Positions 44,726 through 54,439 of a stretch of 64,000 nucleotides of DNA are shown here, one piece after another. The DNA lies in NCBI RefSeq assembly GCF_964019385.1, contig NC_088654.1, positions 3,259,872-3,323,871 on the forward strand. The letters are read 5' to 3'. The notes below the pieces were generated by a model. The model saw only the letters and a list, made by a program, of their open reading frames with translations. It was not told the origin of the DNA and made no database searches. Positions within the stretch are counted from its first letter, which is position 1; each line of letters starts with the position of its first letter. The stretch is from Sycon ciliatum (Eukaryota > Porifera > Calcarea > Leucosolenida > Sycettidae). The translations under genes were made by a program, and so were the position numbers.

Positions 44726-45415
44726 GTGCATGCATGGTGGCGGTGGGAAAAAGGAGCCAAGGAAAGTGTGTACATATTTTTGTTGAAAGGATGAGAATTC
44801 AAAGAAAGCTGGCTGCTTCCTCTATTTCCATGATCGGCCAGTGCCTGCAGCACGAACAGTACATTGTATTACATGTATGTGCATAGACAGACAAATAAAC
44901 ACTAACCTGAGCATGGGTACCGCTTATATTCGTGGTCAGGAAAGTGAAAGTACGAACGAAGGAGAAGAAGATTGTTGACCATGGCGAACAACTGCATATC
45001 CAGAGGGCACACGGCTTGCCAGAATGGGTCGGCTACATCTTCGCTAATTTTCTGTCCTAACAACATTCAGCTTCGAGGTCAAGGACGACGGCATTTTTGG
45101 AAAGAAATTTCGAATTTTGGAGAAGAAGCTTGCTTTCGGAAAAATGTTCCTTTCACGCAAGGCAGCATGCCAGGTCAGGCGTGTGAACCAGGTGAACTGT
45201 GTCGGCAGATCCACGTTTACGTTCCAGGCCGACAGTTTTTTGACCAAGCCGTGAATCGCCCTCGCTCTGACTCCCCCGGCTACGAAGGAGTAATTTTACA
45301 ACTCTTCAGGCCAGCTACAGGTCTCTGATGCACAGCTGCAAGTGACGGATATCGGTCATTTGCAGCCACTACTAAGAGCCTCCTGGTCGTTGCAATCTGA
45401 TACATAATATACCTC
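44726..45415 (-). repeat. Right 690-bp terminal inverted repeat
   Basis: Near-identical inverse of 32600-33289, abutting the atgcgtc duplication at 45416. Confidence 0.9.
44981..45328 (+). CDS. 115-codon ORF inside the right terminal repeat
   Basis: Same ORF as 32687-33034 in the left arm, with an ATG in a fair context (accatggcg). It begins MANNCISRGHTACQNG and includes ACFRKNVPFTQG and YEGVILQLFRP. No known domain. It reads outwards, towards the element's right end. Confidence 0.35.
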   Translation: MANNCISRGHTACQNGSATSSLIFCPNNIQLRGQGRRHFWKEISNFGEEACFRKNVPFTQGSMPGQACEPGELCRQIHVYVPGRQFFDQAVNRPRSDSPGYEGVILQLFRPATGL

Positions 45416-45636
45416 ATGCGTCATGTAAACGCGCCATTCACTTTGTGCACATGGGGGGTTGAAATCTGACCCGGGTCGAACTCAACCCGGGTTGAAACGC
45501 CTCATGTAAACACAGCCTTAGAGAGGTTCCGCACTACGTAAAGTTGAGCAACTTTACGTTAGTGGGCGGGAAAAACCCGTGAATTCGCGAGTTTGCACTC
45601 CACTTACGGAAAGTTGTCTACGGAGAGTACGTAGAT

Positions 45637-48600
45637 TTTTTTATTTTTTTTAAAAAAAGAATTACTAATACTGTATTTTGAAAGCATTGTACATAATAAA
45701 TAAATACAGTATACTAGTAATCAATCAGTAAAATCCAAAGAAACCGCTAGAAGCAGTATGCGTAGTAGTCTACGGCCAAGATACCAGAAACCGTATCAAA
45801 CTCAACACGGGGTTCGTGGTACTAAAACGATTACCAAATTAAGTCAAGGATTGACCATTACATGCTGCATTCTGGCACTGCTAACGTGATCGAAGGGCAG
45901 CCGTTGATTCTTGACGCTTTGTGCCGATGACCTCTCAGGGCTGTGACTGCGGCATTGACCAGTGCAAAAGACAGTTGAGTGCGGATGTATGCCATGACGA
46001 TAGAGAAAGGCTCGGACCTCTTATCGGCCAACATGGATGCAATCCGAGCGTAGAGATTGCCAGCTGCCTTGCCATGACCACCTGTAGTGCTGAGCACGAC
46101 CGGGATGAATGATCCATGCTCTACCTCAACGACTCTTCTCTCATAACTTCTTCTCTTTTCCTTTTCGTGCTTGCGGTACACTGCCGGGATTGATGACTTC
46201 TGGTTTGAGGGGGCAAATGGGTTGAAAACCCGGACATCAAGGAATGTCCTCTCAAACCGTCCACCATACAATCCACTGACTGCGATATCAAGGCGCGCGT
46301 TGTCGTCGGTGATGGTAGATCTCAAGGGGAAGTGTTCCCCCGAGAGAGGCTGGAGATGGGGTTCGACGGCTACATCATGGGCAAATTCCCGGAGAAGGTG
46401 GGCCGTGATGTCCCGAATCTCGTTGTGGCGGAGAGAGGGGTAGCCGCCCAGCGAGCAGGACAGGGCATGGGTGGTCGTGAACGACTTTCCACATGCACAC
46501 GTTGTCGGGAGATGATCCGGCGTCCATCCATATCGGAGGCATAAGGAGTCTCGAAACGCCCCCTTGTGCAACTTGAAGCCGAAAACTGCAAGTGGCTTGG
46601 ATGTTAGCCAGCTTGAGGCACCCTTCTCTGACGCGAGGTTCACGGCATACTGGATGTCTGGGTCCAGTTGCTGAAGCAGTGCAGCCATCTGCTCATTGGC
46701 CAGTTGCGTTGACTCCTTTCGGACTTCTGACTTCAAGAGCTGCATAGCCACTCGAACTCCGCCGTTGTTGGACTCCTGTCTGAGGATCTTGTCGACAAGA
46801 GGTTGGGTGATGATGCTGGACTGACGGAATTGGTCCTCAAGATGAGTGGGGTTGATGAGACCCAATCCACCAAGTCTGCAGGGCAATGACAGTACGGCCC
46901 TGGTTTGGTCACCAGGCGGACACCGGCCGGTAAGCGCGGGGATGAGCTGAAGACGTACGGCGTCCTCAATGGGCTCGAACAGCGGACCTGTCGCCGGGAT
47001 GGTGCGAGCGACAAATGACCATTCGTGCTTAACACCATTGCAGAAAGCCGTGTATGCCGCTTGTGGGTGGCTGAGGGCGTACTGGGAGAGCACACTGATC
47101 TCGTGACTCCATTTCTGAACCTTGGTTGACACATAGGTTTTGCAGAACTCCTCAGTACCAAGGACCGCGCCAAGATGACGAAACCCATCAGTGCGTATTT
47201 GGACCTCCGTGTCGGAGAACAGCTTCCTCGCCTCGGCCTCATGCTGTGGCTTCACAAGAAGGACGGATTTCGTCGCGTTTGTGAAGTACCCGTACAATGG
47301 ACCCCGGTCCACAAGAATGGACCACCACTTCCTCAGGCGCTTAATGGTGCTTGCTGCGGCAGAGTCATCTGCATACCAGGACTGCAGAGCTTCAGCAATG
47401 GAAGCCTCGCGGATGAGGGGGACCGTACCCAAGGCGTACATGGGCATAGCGAGCGGGTCACCTTGGGTTGTCCCCTCACACGAGAGGATGGTCTCGCCAT
47501 TGCTGAAGAGCCTGGCTGGGCTGCGGTAGGTATTGACGAGTGCCGGTGCCAGAGGTGGACAGAGACGTTGGACATTTTGCAGGCATACTGATCGATTGAG
47601 ACGGTTGAAGGCATTTGATGCATCCGCAAACAGAGCCCCTTCTGTGGAATCCTCACTGAATGCATTGCGCATGGCATGAATGGCTGCCTCAATGCCCGAC
47701 TCTTGGCCGCCACAGAGTTGAAGACATCCAACGGCATCCTCTATGTGGGCTTTGGAAATCTTCAGGATTGCCTTACTGACGATGCGCCGTACCACCTCAC
47801 CGATACCGATGGGCCGGACACCTGGGTCCTTGTCCAGGGGTATAAGGCGGCATGCAACAAATGACTCTAGTGAGATAGGATCGATGTACTGTGTGGCAAG
47901 TCTCCGGGCGCAAGAAGCCAATGCATCACACAGACTGTCAGATGCAGCCCTAAACGAGGTGCAGATGTAACGCCAGTCTGCCGCATCCATACCAGATGGA
48001 CCTGCAGCGCCCTGAGTATTGAGGGCAGCCTGTCGGATGACGTCTCGATTGAGGGCAGCAAAATATGTGTCGTGGTGGGGCTGAGGGACATCTCCCGGTA
48101 GAACAGCCTCAGGGTGGAGAGGTTCGGCTGGTGGGTGTTTCTCCTTGAGTGTATCTCGCACGGACTTGCCCTCTATCATGTCATCCAGGGATAGGACACC
48201 TTTGGCTTGGTCCTCTGACAGCATGCGCAGGCCCGACCGGAGCTTCCCTTCGTGAACGTGAGCGGCAAAATGTCTGGCATCATCCTGTGTGTCGCGCCGT
48301 TGTTGACTTTTGCCTGCTTTTTGCTGGAATTGCCGCTGGATGGTCCGAGCTTCCAGCATAAGCTCGTTCACGTTGCCTTCTGCCCACAGGGCAAGACGAT
48401 GTTGTAGGCGGTCCCTGTGGACTTTGTGGTCTTTGCATTGGAACGGCTGTTGCAGAAGGAGCTGTGTGGCGACCATTGCAGTTTTAATTGCAGCACCCTA
48501 TCCTGCCCCCCTCTCACCGAAGCATTGGTAGAGTGTCGCCATTATCGATACAAACTTTAAGCCTATCGCTCCCTGAGGTGCTCTGAACAGATTCGGCTTG

Positions 48601-49302
48601 AAATGGACTATCTCTTCATATGCTGCAGAGATAAGCTGTGCTGTGGATTCAGCATCGTGGGTTCCCAGTTGTAACGTGCAGCTGCTGCGTGTGTACAGAG
48701 GGAGTGACAGCTGGGGCTCCTCGTCGCCTTCCTCTGCAGTAATTTCCTGCGAGTACGAGCCCGCTAGGTCGGCCAGTAACTCAACTGCCTCAGCTGTCGA
48801 AGGCATGTCTGCAGTGGATTCATCTTGCAGCAGCGTGGTCGCAGGCGAGGAATGGACTGTGTCACGGTCGACGGCCGCACTAGCAGTATTAGCAGTGTCG
48901 TCTATCTGTAGTTGTCGGTCTAGCAGGTCCCATGCCAGCTGCTGAGACTGAGTGCTGACATCAGCTCCTGTACCCACGGCTCTGCCGCAGGCCGCATGCC
49001 CTGCCGCCATTACCGTATCGCCCGTACCCGTATCCTGGGAGGGTGGTTTGCTCGCCGAGGGTGGTTGGTTCTTGCATCTCCCATTTTGAGCAGGGCCGCA
49101 GTTTTGGCAGTTCCGTCCACTCTTTACGCAAGCACAGCCAACACAGGAGCCTTTGCCGTTGCACCGACAACATTGGTGGCCGCCCTGCATGGCGCGCTTG
49201 GCGGTAGGACGCGCACCGAACTAAAACTAATCGACAATCTGCTCAAACGCCCGGAGCTGCAAAAAACTCAACTCATCTCTGGCACTCGGATGACGCAAAC
49301 AT
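45637..49302 (-). mobile_element. Full-length R2-like non-LTR retrotransposon, copy 1
   Basis: 3.67 kb on the minus strand. It has a 112-base 5' leader, one long frame, a 3' UTR of about 220 bases and an A-rich tail next to the duplicated atctac. The 3' UTR does not share the tgcccgtacaagagg motif of the copies at 30940 and 49561, so this is a separate subfamily. Confidence 0.85.
45858..49190 (-). pseudogene. R2-like retrotransposon protein with a single TAG stop
   Basis: From ATG at 49190 the frame runs 1110 codons to 45858, with one in-frame TAG at 48498-48500. Residues 7-40 are a Cys cluster (CCRCNGKGSCVGCACVK then CQNC and C). After the TAG comes the conserved thumb/finger region (RLIPLDKDPGVRPIGIGE), RT motif A (FADASNAFNRLNR), EGTTQGDPLAMPMYAL and the WYADD active site. 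A knuckle, CACGKSFTTTHALSC, and a restriction-like nuclease (RHNEIRD, ARLDIAVSG, FLDVRVFNPF) follow. Such elements nick one strand and prime reverse transcription at the nick. With one stop only, the copy is young; readthrough is possible but not shown. Confidence 0.88.
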
Positions 49303-49560
49303 GTAGATAGGGCTCTGATAACGTAGCTGGTCCGTAAGTGGATTGGGGTACAAATTTATGACTCTCTCCCCAGGTCGATCTGGTCGTACACCATTGTACA
49401 CTGCCGCGTTCGGAGTTGCCAAGGGCAGCTACGTGATTTGAAAACTCCGTATGGCGGAACCCAGATGCGCATGCAGTTTACGTAAGACTTTCCGTAGATG
49501 GACTACGTTTTTTACTAACGTAATTACGTTATGCTGAACCTCTCTATTATCAGAGCCCTA

Positions 49561-52500
49561 ATGTTTTGACGGAATGGCAGACAGAATGACGGGGCCACCA
49601 GGTGGTCAGACTGCTGCTAAGGGCCAATGCTGCCGGTGTAATGGCAGCGGCACTTGTCGAAATTGTAGGTGTGTGAAGGAGAAACGCCCGTGCACGAATT
49701 GCACACCAAGCCGGAATTCGAAATGTCAGAATTCCGTTACCGTAGCTGTAGCTGTACAACCCAGGAGTGATCGTACCGCACCGACGGGAGCAGCTACGGC
49801 CGAGGAACTCACCGCGAGGGTGTCACGAGTCGACGCTGATCCTTCAGCGCGTGTTTCCGACTCGCAACAGCTAGCGTGGGACATGCTCGAAGCTGCTGGT
49901 AATCAGGACACGGGTAGGAGCGGCCCTGGGATGGACCCGCAACACTCAGGCCATGGTGAAGCTCAGGCGGATGCGGACCTCAGTGACTCCATGCAAGCTG
50001 ATGTCCGTTTGTTGACCACACTCACAAACACTCAAGCTACCCCGCCGCGGGACGCTCAGGGGGATTCGGTGGCCGCTTTAGACCCGCCGGAATTCATCCC
50101 AATGTCCACCACGCCTTTCAAATGGGCTGAGGTTTGTGGGGAAGAGTTTTGCAGAGAGATAGCGGGTGCCTACGAGAAACAAACACAATGGCGGAAGAAC
50201 ACGTTTTCACCTCCAAGTGGCCACGCTGGTACTGAGTATGTGAAGGAGCACACCCGATTGTTGAGAGCGTACAAGGATAGAACCCCCCTGGAGCGAGTGG
50301 CTCTTCAAGCACTAATGGTAATGCCTGGGCTTCTGCTGCAAAAGCCGCACGGGAAAGCGGGCGCAAAGGAGTTCAATCACCACCTGACGCGGCGTATGGC
50401 CCTATGGAGAGCGGGTAACATCAGAGAGCTCCTTGATGAAGCCAGCACCATTCAAGCCAGGTTGCCGGAACGCGACAAACAACGAGGCACTACAGATCAC
50501 AACCTCAGTCGACGCTTCTCCGCACTCATCAGCAAAGGAGACATCCATGCTGCCATTTCGCTCATCACGGAGCACGGCAAAGGTGGCGTTCTAGCTCTTA
50601 GTCCAGAAGTGCGTGAGACTCTCCAGTCGAAGCACCCAGCAGCACGGCCAGCAGATCCTGAAGTACTGATACAAGGAGAGATCCCTGCCGTCAATCCCAT
50701 CATGTTCGCAGGCCTCACAGGGGAAGTAGTGCGCAAGACTGCGCTGGCTACCCAGGGTGCGGCGGGTCCATCTATGGGTGATGCGTATGTATGGCGGCGC
50801 ATGCTGGTCTCTTTCAAGGCGGCATCAACCGAGTTGTGCGCGGCAGTTGCAGGCGTCGCTCGACACCTAGCCACACAGGCCGTTGACCCACGAGGACTCC
50901 AGCCAATCCTCAACAATCGCCTGATACCACTCGACAAAAACCCAGGAGTTCGACCCGTGGGGATAGGAGAAGTTCTGAGGCGCATCATTGGTAAATCTAT
51001 GATGACACTCCTCAAGGATGACATCACTACCGCTGCTGGGGCTTCCCAACTTTGTGCAGGACACCCCGCAGGATGTGAAGCGGCTATCCATGCCCTGAGA
51101 CAAGTGTTCACCTCAAGGGCAACAGAAGCGGTGATGCTGGTCGACGCCGACAATGCGTTCAACCGGCTGAATAGGGCAGCAGCGCTACACAACATCCGTC
51201 ACACTTGCCCTGCCCTTGCTACCATTGTGAGGAATTTCTACCGGGCGCCCGCACGTCTATTTGTCACAGGAGGTATGGAGCTGTCGTCAGACGAGGGTAC
51301 CACCCAAGGATGCCCACTGTCTATGGCACTGTACGCACTAAGTGTGGTGCCGCTGATCGCTAAGTGCAACGAAGCAATGGGAACGACCCAAGATGTATCA
51401 GAGCTAATCAGAGCAATCCAAGTTTGGTTTGCTGATGATGCAGCAGCAGGCGGGAAATTGAAGGCGCTACGACAGTTCTGGGATCTGCTTGTGCAACACG
51501 GGCCGGCCTATGGATACTTTCCGAAGCCATCAAAAACCCACCTCGTTGTCAAACCAGAGAGCAGAGCAGAAGCAGAGAGGGTGTTTGGAGGCACTGGCAT
51601 CCAGCTGTCGGAGGAGGGCGAAAACTTGGCCCACAAGGCCGGTCAACGTCATCTTGGAGCTGCTGTCGGGTCTACGGACTACATCGCTGCCTACCTGAAT
51701 GAGAAGGCTACAGCATGGGCCGGAGAGGTGACCCGTCTTTCCGATCTTGCTGCCACTCACCCGCATGCCGCGTACGCTGGATATGTCTTCGGGCTACGCC
51801 ATCGCTGGACGTTCATCCAGCGCACGATGCCGACAGCCGGGGACCACTTGCACCCTCTGAAGGAGGCCATCGACAGCAAACTGATCCCTGCTTTGATGAA
51901 GCATCAACTGAATGGTGTGGAGATGGATTTGGTCAAGCTCCCGACTCGGTTAGGAGGTATGTCCTTTGATGATCCAATGGCCGAAGCAGAACGCAAGCAT
52001 GCGGACTCACTGCAATGCACAGCGCACCTCACAGAGCAGATTGTGAAGAACGAACCAGACGCTGATGTCATGGATAGTGTTGCGCACGACCGAGAGCAAA
52101 AGGCAGTTGTTCACCAGCGTAACCGAGCATCCGCAACAACCAGAGCTAATGAGGTGCAGAGCAGGCTGCCGCCACTCCAACAGCGAGCCATGTCATTAGC
52201 CAGAGAGAAGGGAGGCTCTAGTACGCTCACATCCATCCCAGTATCGGAACATGGGCTGTGTTTCGACGCGAAAGCCGATTTCCATGATCATGTCCACCTG
52301 CGCTATGGCTGGCCCTTGGATAGGCTGCCGGATACCTGTCCCTGTGGAGAGCGGTTCACTGTGGACCATGCCCAGATATGTAAGCTGTCGGGCTTCATTC
52401 ACATGCGCCATGATGAGGTCACCAATTTCCTAGCCTCATGCATGAAAGAGATCCACAACGATGTGGAAGTTGAGCCGACACTCCAACCCATCACCGGTGA

Positions 52501-53177
52501 AGCCTTTCGCTATCGTACTGCCAATGTTGAGCCCGATGCGCGAGCGGACATCCGCCTGCGGGGCTTTTGGAACCATAGCCGCAATGCATTTTTCGATACG
52601 AGGGTGTTCTATCCCCACGCAGCGAGCTATCGGTCCCAGCCCATTGCATCTATTTATCGCAAGTTGGAAGGTGCCAAGAAGCGGGAGTATGGCGAAAGAG
52701 TTAACCAAGTTGAACATGGCTCGTTCACACCACTGGTCTTCTCCTCTTGCGGCGGAATGGGTCCAGAGGCAGCCATCGTCGTCAAGCGGATTGCTGATGC
52801 TCTGGCTTCTAAGCGCAAGGAGAGCTACAGCAAAGTCGTTTGCTGGATGCGCTGCTGCTTGGCTTTCTCTCTTGCTAGGTCTGCGATCCGGTGCGTTCGA
52901 GGATCACGCTCCGTTCGCCGCCGTCACATCAACCTTGTGCCTGTCGACCTCGTCCAGGCTGAGGCTCGCCTTGCTACGCATTAGACTGTCTTCACAGCCA
53001 TTTTAGCTTCCTCCTTATTGGACTGTTTTCACAGCCATTGTAGCTTCCTCCGTATAAGACTGTTTTCACAGCCATTTCAGCTCATTTTCTCTCGGTACTA
53101 AGCTGTTGACCTTGCACTTGTGTTTATTTTGCCCGTACAAGAGGCTTGGAACCATCCTGTAAAAAAAAAAAAAAAAA
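49561..53177 (+). mobile_element. Apparently intact R2-like non-LTR retrotransposon, copy 2
   Basis: 3.6 kb with a 14-bp target duplication, ttatcagagcccta (49547-49560 and 53178-53191), a 17-base poly(A) and one uninterrupted ORF. The 5' leader is only 13 bases, so a slight 5' truncation is possible. The 3' UTR has two or three tandem gactgttttcacagccattt units (52985-53080) and the shared tattttgcccgtacaagagg motif. Confidence 0.9.
49574..52984 (+). CDS. R2-like retrotransposon protein: Cys cluster, RT, CCHC, REL nuclease
   Basis: 1136 residues, no stop or frameshift. Residues 17-50 are a Cys cluster (CCRCNGSGTCRNCRCVK, CTNC, C) of a kind I know only from this group, probably nucleic-acid binding. 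RT: RLIPLDKNPGVRPVGIGE, Asp524 in VDADNAFNRLNR, EGTTQGCPLSMALYAL and the FADD box at 619-622. Then a knuckle C922-x-C-x7-H932-x3-C936 and a restriction-like endonuclease with RHDEV, Asp988/Asp992 in DARADI and Asp1008 in FFDTRVF. This architecture is that of R2/NeSL-type elements, which use a C-terminal nuclease instead of an APE domain and often choose fixed sites. The start is the first ATG with the Cys cluster behind it. It is the best candidate for an active gene in the window. Confidence 0.9.
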   Translation: MADRMTGPPGGQTAAKGQCCRCNGSGTCRNCRCVKEKRPCTNCTPSRNSKCQNSVTVAVAVQPRSDRTAPTGAATAEELTARVSRVDADPSARVSDSQQLAWDMLEAAGNQDTGRSGPGMDPQHSGHGEAQADADLSDSMQADVRLLTTLTNTQATPPRDAQGDSVAALDPPEFIPMSTTPFKWAEVCGEEFCREIAGAYEKQTQWRKNTFSPPSGHAGTEYVKEHTRLLRAYKDRTPLERVALQALMVMPGLLLQKPHGKAGAKEFNHHLTRRMALWRAGNIRELLDEASTIQARLPERDKQRGTTDHNLSRRFSALISKGDIHAAISLITEHGKGGVLALSPEVRETLQSKHPAARPADPEVLIQGEIPAVNPIMFAGLTGEVVRKTALATQGAAGPSMGDAYVWRRMLVSFKAASTELCAAVAGVARHLATQAVDPRGLQPILNNRLIPLDKNPGVRPVGIGEVLRRIIGKSMMTLLKDDITTAAGASQLCAGHPAGCEAAIHALRQVFTSRATEAVMLVDADNAFNRLNRAAALHNIRHTCPALATIVRNFYRAPARLFVTGGMELSSDEGTTQGCPLSMALYALSVVPLIAKCNEAMGTTQDVSELIRAIQVWFADDAAAGGKLKALRQFWDLLVQHGPAYGYFPKPSKTHLVVKPESRAEAERVFGGTGIQLSEEGENLAHKAGQRHLGAAVGSTDYIAAYLNEKATAWAGEVTRLSDLAATHPHAAYAGYVFGLRHRWTFIQRTMPTAGDHLHPLKEAIDSKLIPALMKHQLNGVEMDLVKLPTRLGGMSFDDPMAEAERKHADSLQCTAHLTEQIVKNEPDADVMDSVAHDREQKAVVHQRNRASATTRANEVQSRLPPLQQRAMSLAREKGGSSTLTSIPVSEHGLCFDAKADFHDHVHLRYGWPLDRLPDTCPCGERFTVDHAQICKLSGFIHMRHDEVTNFLASCMKEIHNDVEVEPTLQPITGEAFRYRTANVEPDARADIRLRGFWNHSRNAFFDTRVFYPHAASYRSQPIASIYRKLEGAKKREYGERVNQVEHGSFTPLVFSSCGGMGPEAAIVVKRIADALASKRKESYSKVVCWMRCCLAFSLARSAIRCVRGSRSVRRRHINLVPVDLVQAEARLATH

Positions 53178-53307
53178 TTATCAGAGCCCTATCTACGTAC
53201 TCTCCGTAGACAACTTTCCGTAAGTGGAGTGCAAACTCGCGAATTCACGGGTTTTTCCCGCCCACTAACGTAAAGTTGCTCAACTTTACGTAGTGCGGAA
53301 CCTCTCT

Positions 53308-54439
53308 ATTACCTTCCTGAGACGTCTCTTGTGACTGTAGCCAGTGTCACGGAGTATTTTATTGGCGTGACGAGGTAGATCGCCGAGATCGAGCGTGAAA
53401 AACTCTCTACATTAGTAGCTCCTGTAGATTGTCTTCTGGGATGGCGTATCCATGGTCAACAAAGCCAAGGTGCAAGACAGCATAAGAGATCGTGTAAACG
53501 ATGAGAACTCCAAAAGGTAAGCCCCTGAACAAGTGGAAAGATATGTGTACTTACAAACTCTCTCTCCATCCATCGATTGCCACTATGCATTGCATTTTGT
53601 TTTCACAGATAATCTGGACAAATAAAATATTGTAACTGGAGAGTGCAATCGTACTTGGGACCCATCCCAATGTCATCACATGGCTGTGGTGACTAGTGTA
53701 TACCTGTACCTGGGAGAGTTTTTCCTCAACTGAGACGGATTGTAGCTGCATGGATTATGAGAAATGCGAAGATGTGGAGTAAGTTGTGTCGAAGAAATGT
53801 GTAATAAAATAACATTTACTTTACACTCAAACATGCACTGTACATGTACATGTAACATCATAAGAATGATTCCATCTTCATATCTCCGCAACAGGTACGC
53901 CATACGCACCGAATACATGGTGTGTGTGTGTGCACGCGCGTGCTTGTGTGCGCGCGTACATGCACACACTCTCATGCGTGGCCGAGTTGGCCGGATGAAC
54001 AGACCACGGATTTGCACGAGGTGTCCGTCATGTTATTGGAATGCTGTACTTTATGACTTTATTCAAAAATAGTATGTCTTGCCCCTGTCAAATGGAGTTT
54101 GAGTCTATGCTCAGCGGGTATCGGGCCACCACGCCACGCTGCAATCAGCGCTGGAATTAAACTAGCACTTCATGGATTATTTTAACTAATTTCCTTTGCG
54201 TTTACATGTACTTTGTTGAGCCCGCGGTTTCATTTCTGTGGTCTGTTATGATTGGCCTCTGGAAATAATCGGAGTTGATGTCATTTTTGTCATATGTGTG
54301 TGCCTTGTGCAACAGGTTCAAGGCTAGATGCACTTCACATTCGGCGTGCGATCTCGGCGTCTGGGACCTGATAACGTCTTGGTTGGATGGGTAATCAAGG
54401 ATGATACTACTCGGCACACCAATGTACCTGTCAATGTAA
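53308..54439. other. Intergenic; alternating purine-pyrimidine tract
   Basis: At 53917-53968 a gtgtgtgtgcacgcgcgtgc-type tract could adopt Z-DNA. No coding motif. Confidence 0.4.

Larger units (their letters stand above)
32600..45415. mobile_element. 12.8-kb element with 690-bp inverted termini, 7-bp duplication
   Basis: 32600-33289 and 44726-45415 are near-identical inverted copies, each 690 bp, starting GAGGTATATTATGTATCAG. The host MITE is duplicated for 7 bp (atgcgtc, 32593-32599 and 45416-45422), and the sister MITE gives the empty site, so this is an insertion and not a local inversion. The interior holds at least five smaller MITEs, two long hairpins and simple repeats, but no polymerase, integrase, ATPase or DDE protein that I can recognise. 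Polintons have similar long termini but a 6-bp duplication and a full gene set. The type is unassigned. Confidence 0.85.
32264..45517. mobile_element. Harbinger-like MITE, second copy, split by a 12.8-kb insert
   Basis: The left part 32264-32599 and right part 45416-45517 together match the copy at 31830-32260. TTA flanks it at 32261-32263 and 45518-45520. The break lies in aatgcgtcatg, which reads atgcgtc at both junctions. Confidence 0.88.
45520..49545 (-). mobile_element. Reversed MITE copy, split by an R2-like retrotransposon
   Basis: 45520-45636 is the right half and 49303-49545 the left half of the 342-bp MITE, in inverse orientation. The gap is the retrotransposon 45637-49302, with gtagat (atctac on the element strand) duplicated at 45631-45636 and 49303-49308. 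The copy itself sits in the older MITE with an att duplication, one side of which was later displaced by the Harbinger-like insertions. Confidence 0.88.
28019..53307 (+). mobile_element. One 342-bp MITE expanded to 25 kb by nested insertions
   Basis: Pieces 28019-28042, 30934-30939, 31635-31829, 49546-49560 and 53178-53307, read in order, reproduce the uninterrupted MITE at 29827-30168 from its first to last base (AGAGAGGTTCCGCATAACG ... GTGCGGAACCTCTCT), allowing for the target duplications. The breaks are the 2.9-kb element at 28043, the truncated retrotransposon at 30940, the Harbinger-like pair at 31830, the reversed MITE copy at 45520 and the retrotransposon at 49561. Flanks are aat on the left and att on the right. 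Confidence 0.9.

Noticed and set aside
32600-45415. Polinton/Maverick or herpes-like large DNA element
   Set aside because: The long inverted ends fit, but the duplication is 7 bp and not 6, and no PolB, integrase, protease or ATPase motif is visible.
32264-45517. Simple inversion or duplication to explain the 690-bp inverted arms
   Set aside because: The exact atgcgtc duplication and the uninterrupted sister MITE show insertion of the whole block.
49303-49560. Promoter region shared by two divergent retrotransposon genes
   Set aside because: The spacer is the left half of a reversed MITE plus a target duplication; the head-to-head layout arises from nested insertions.
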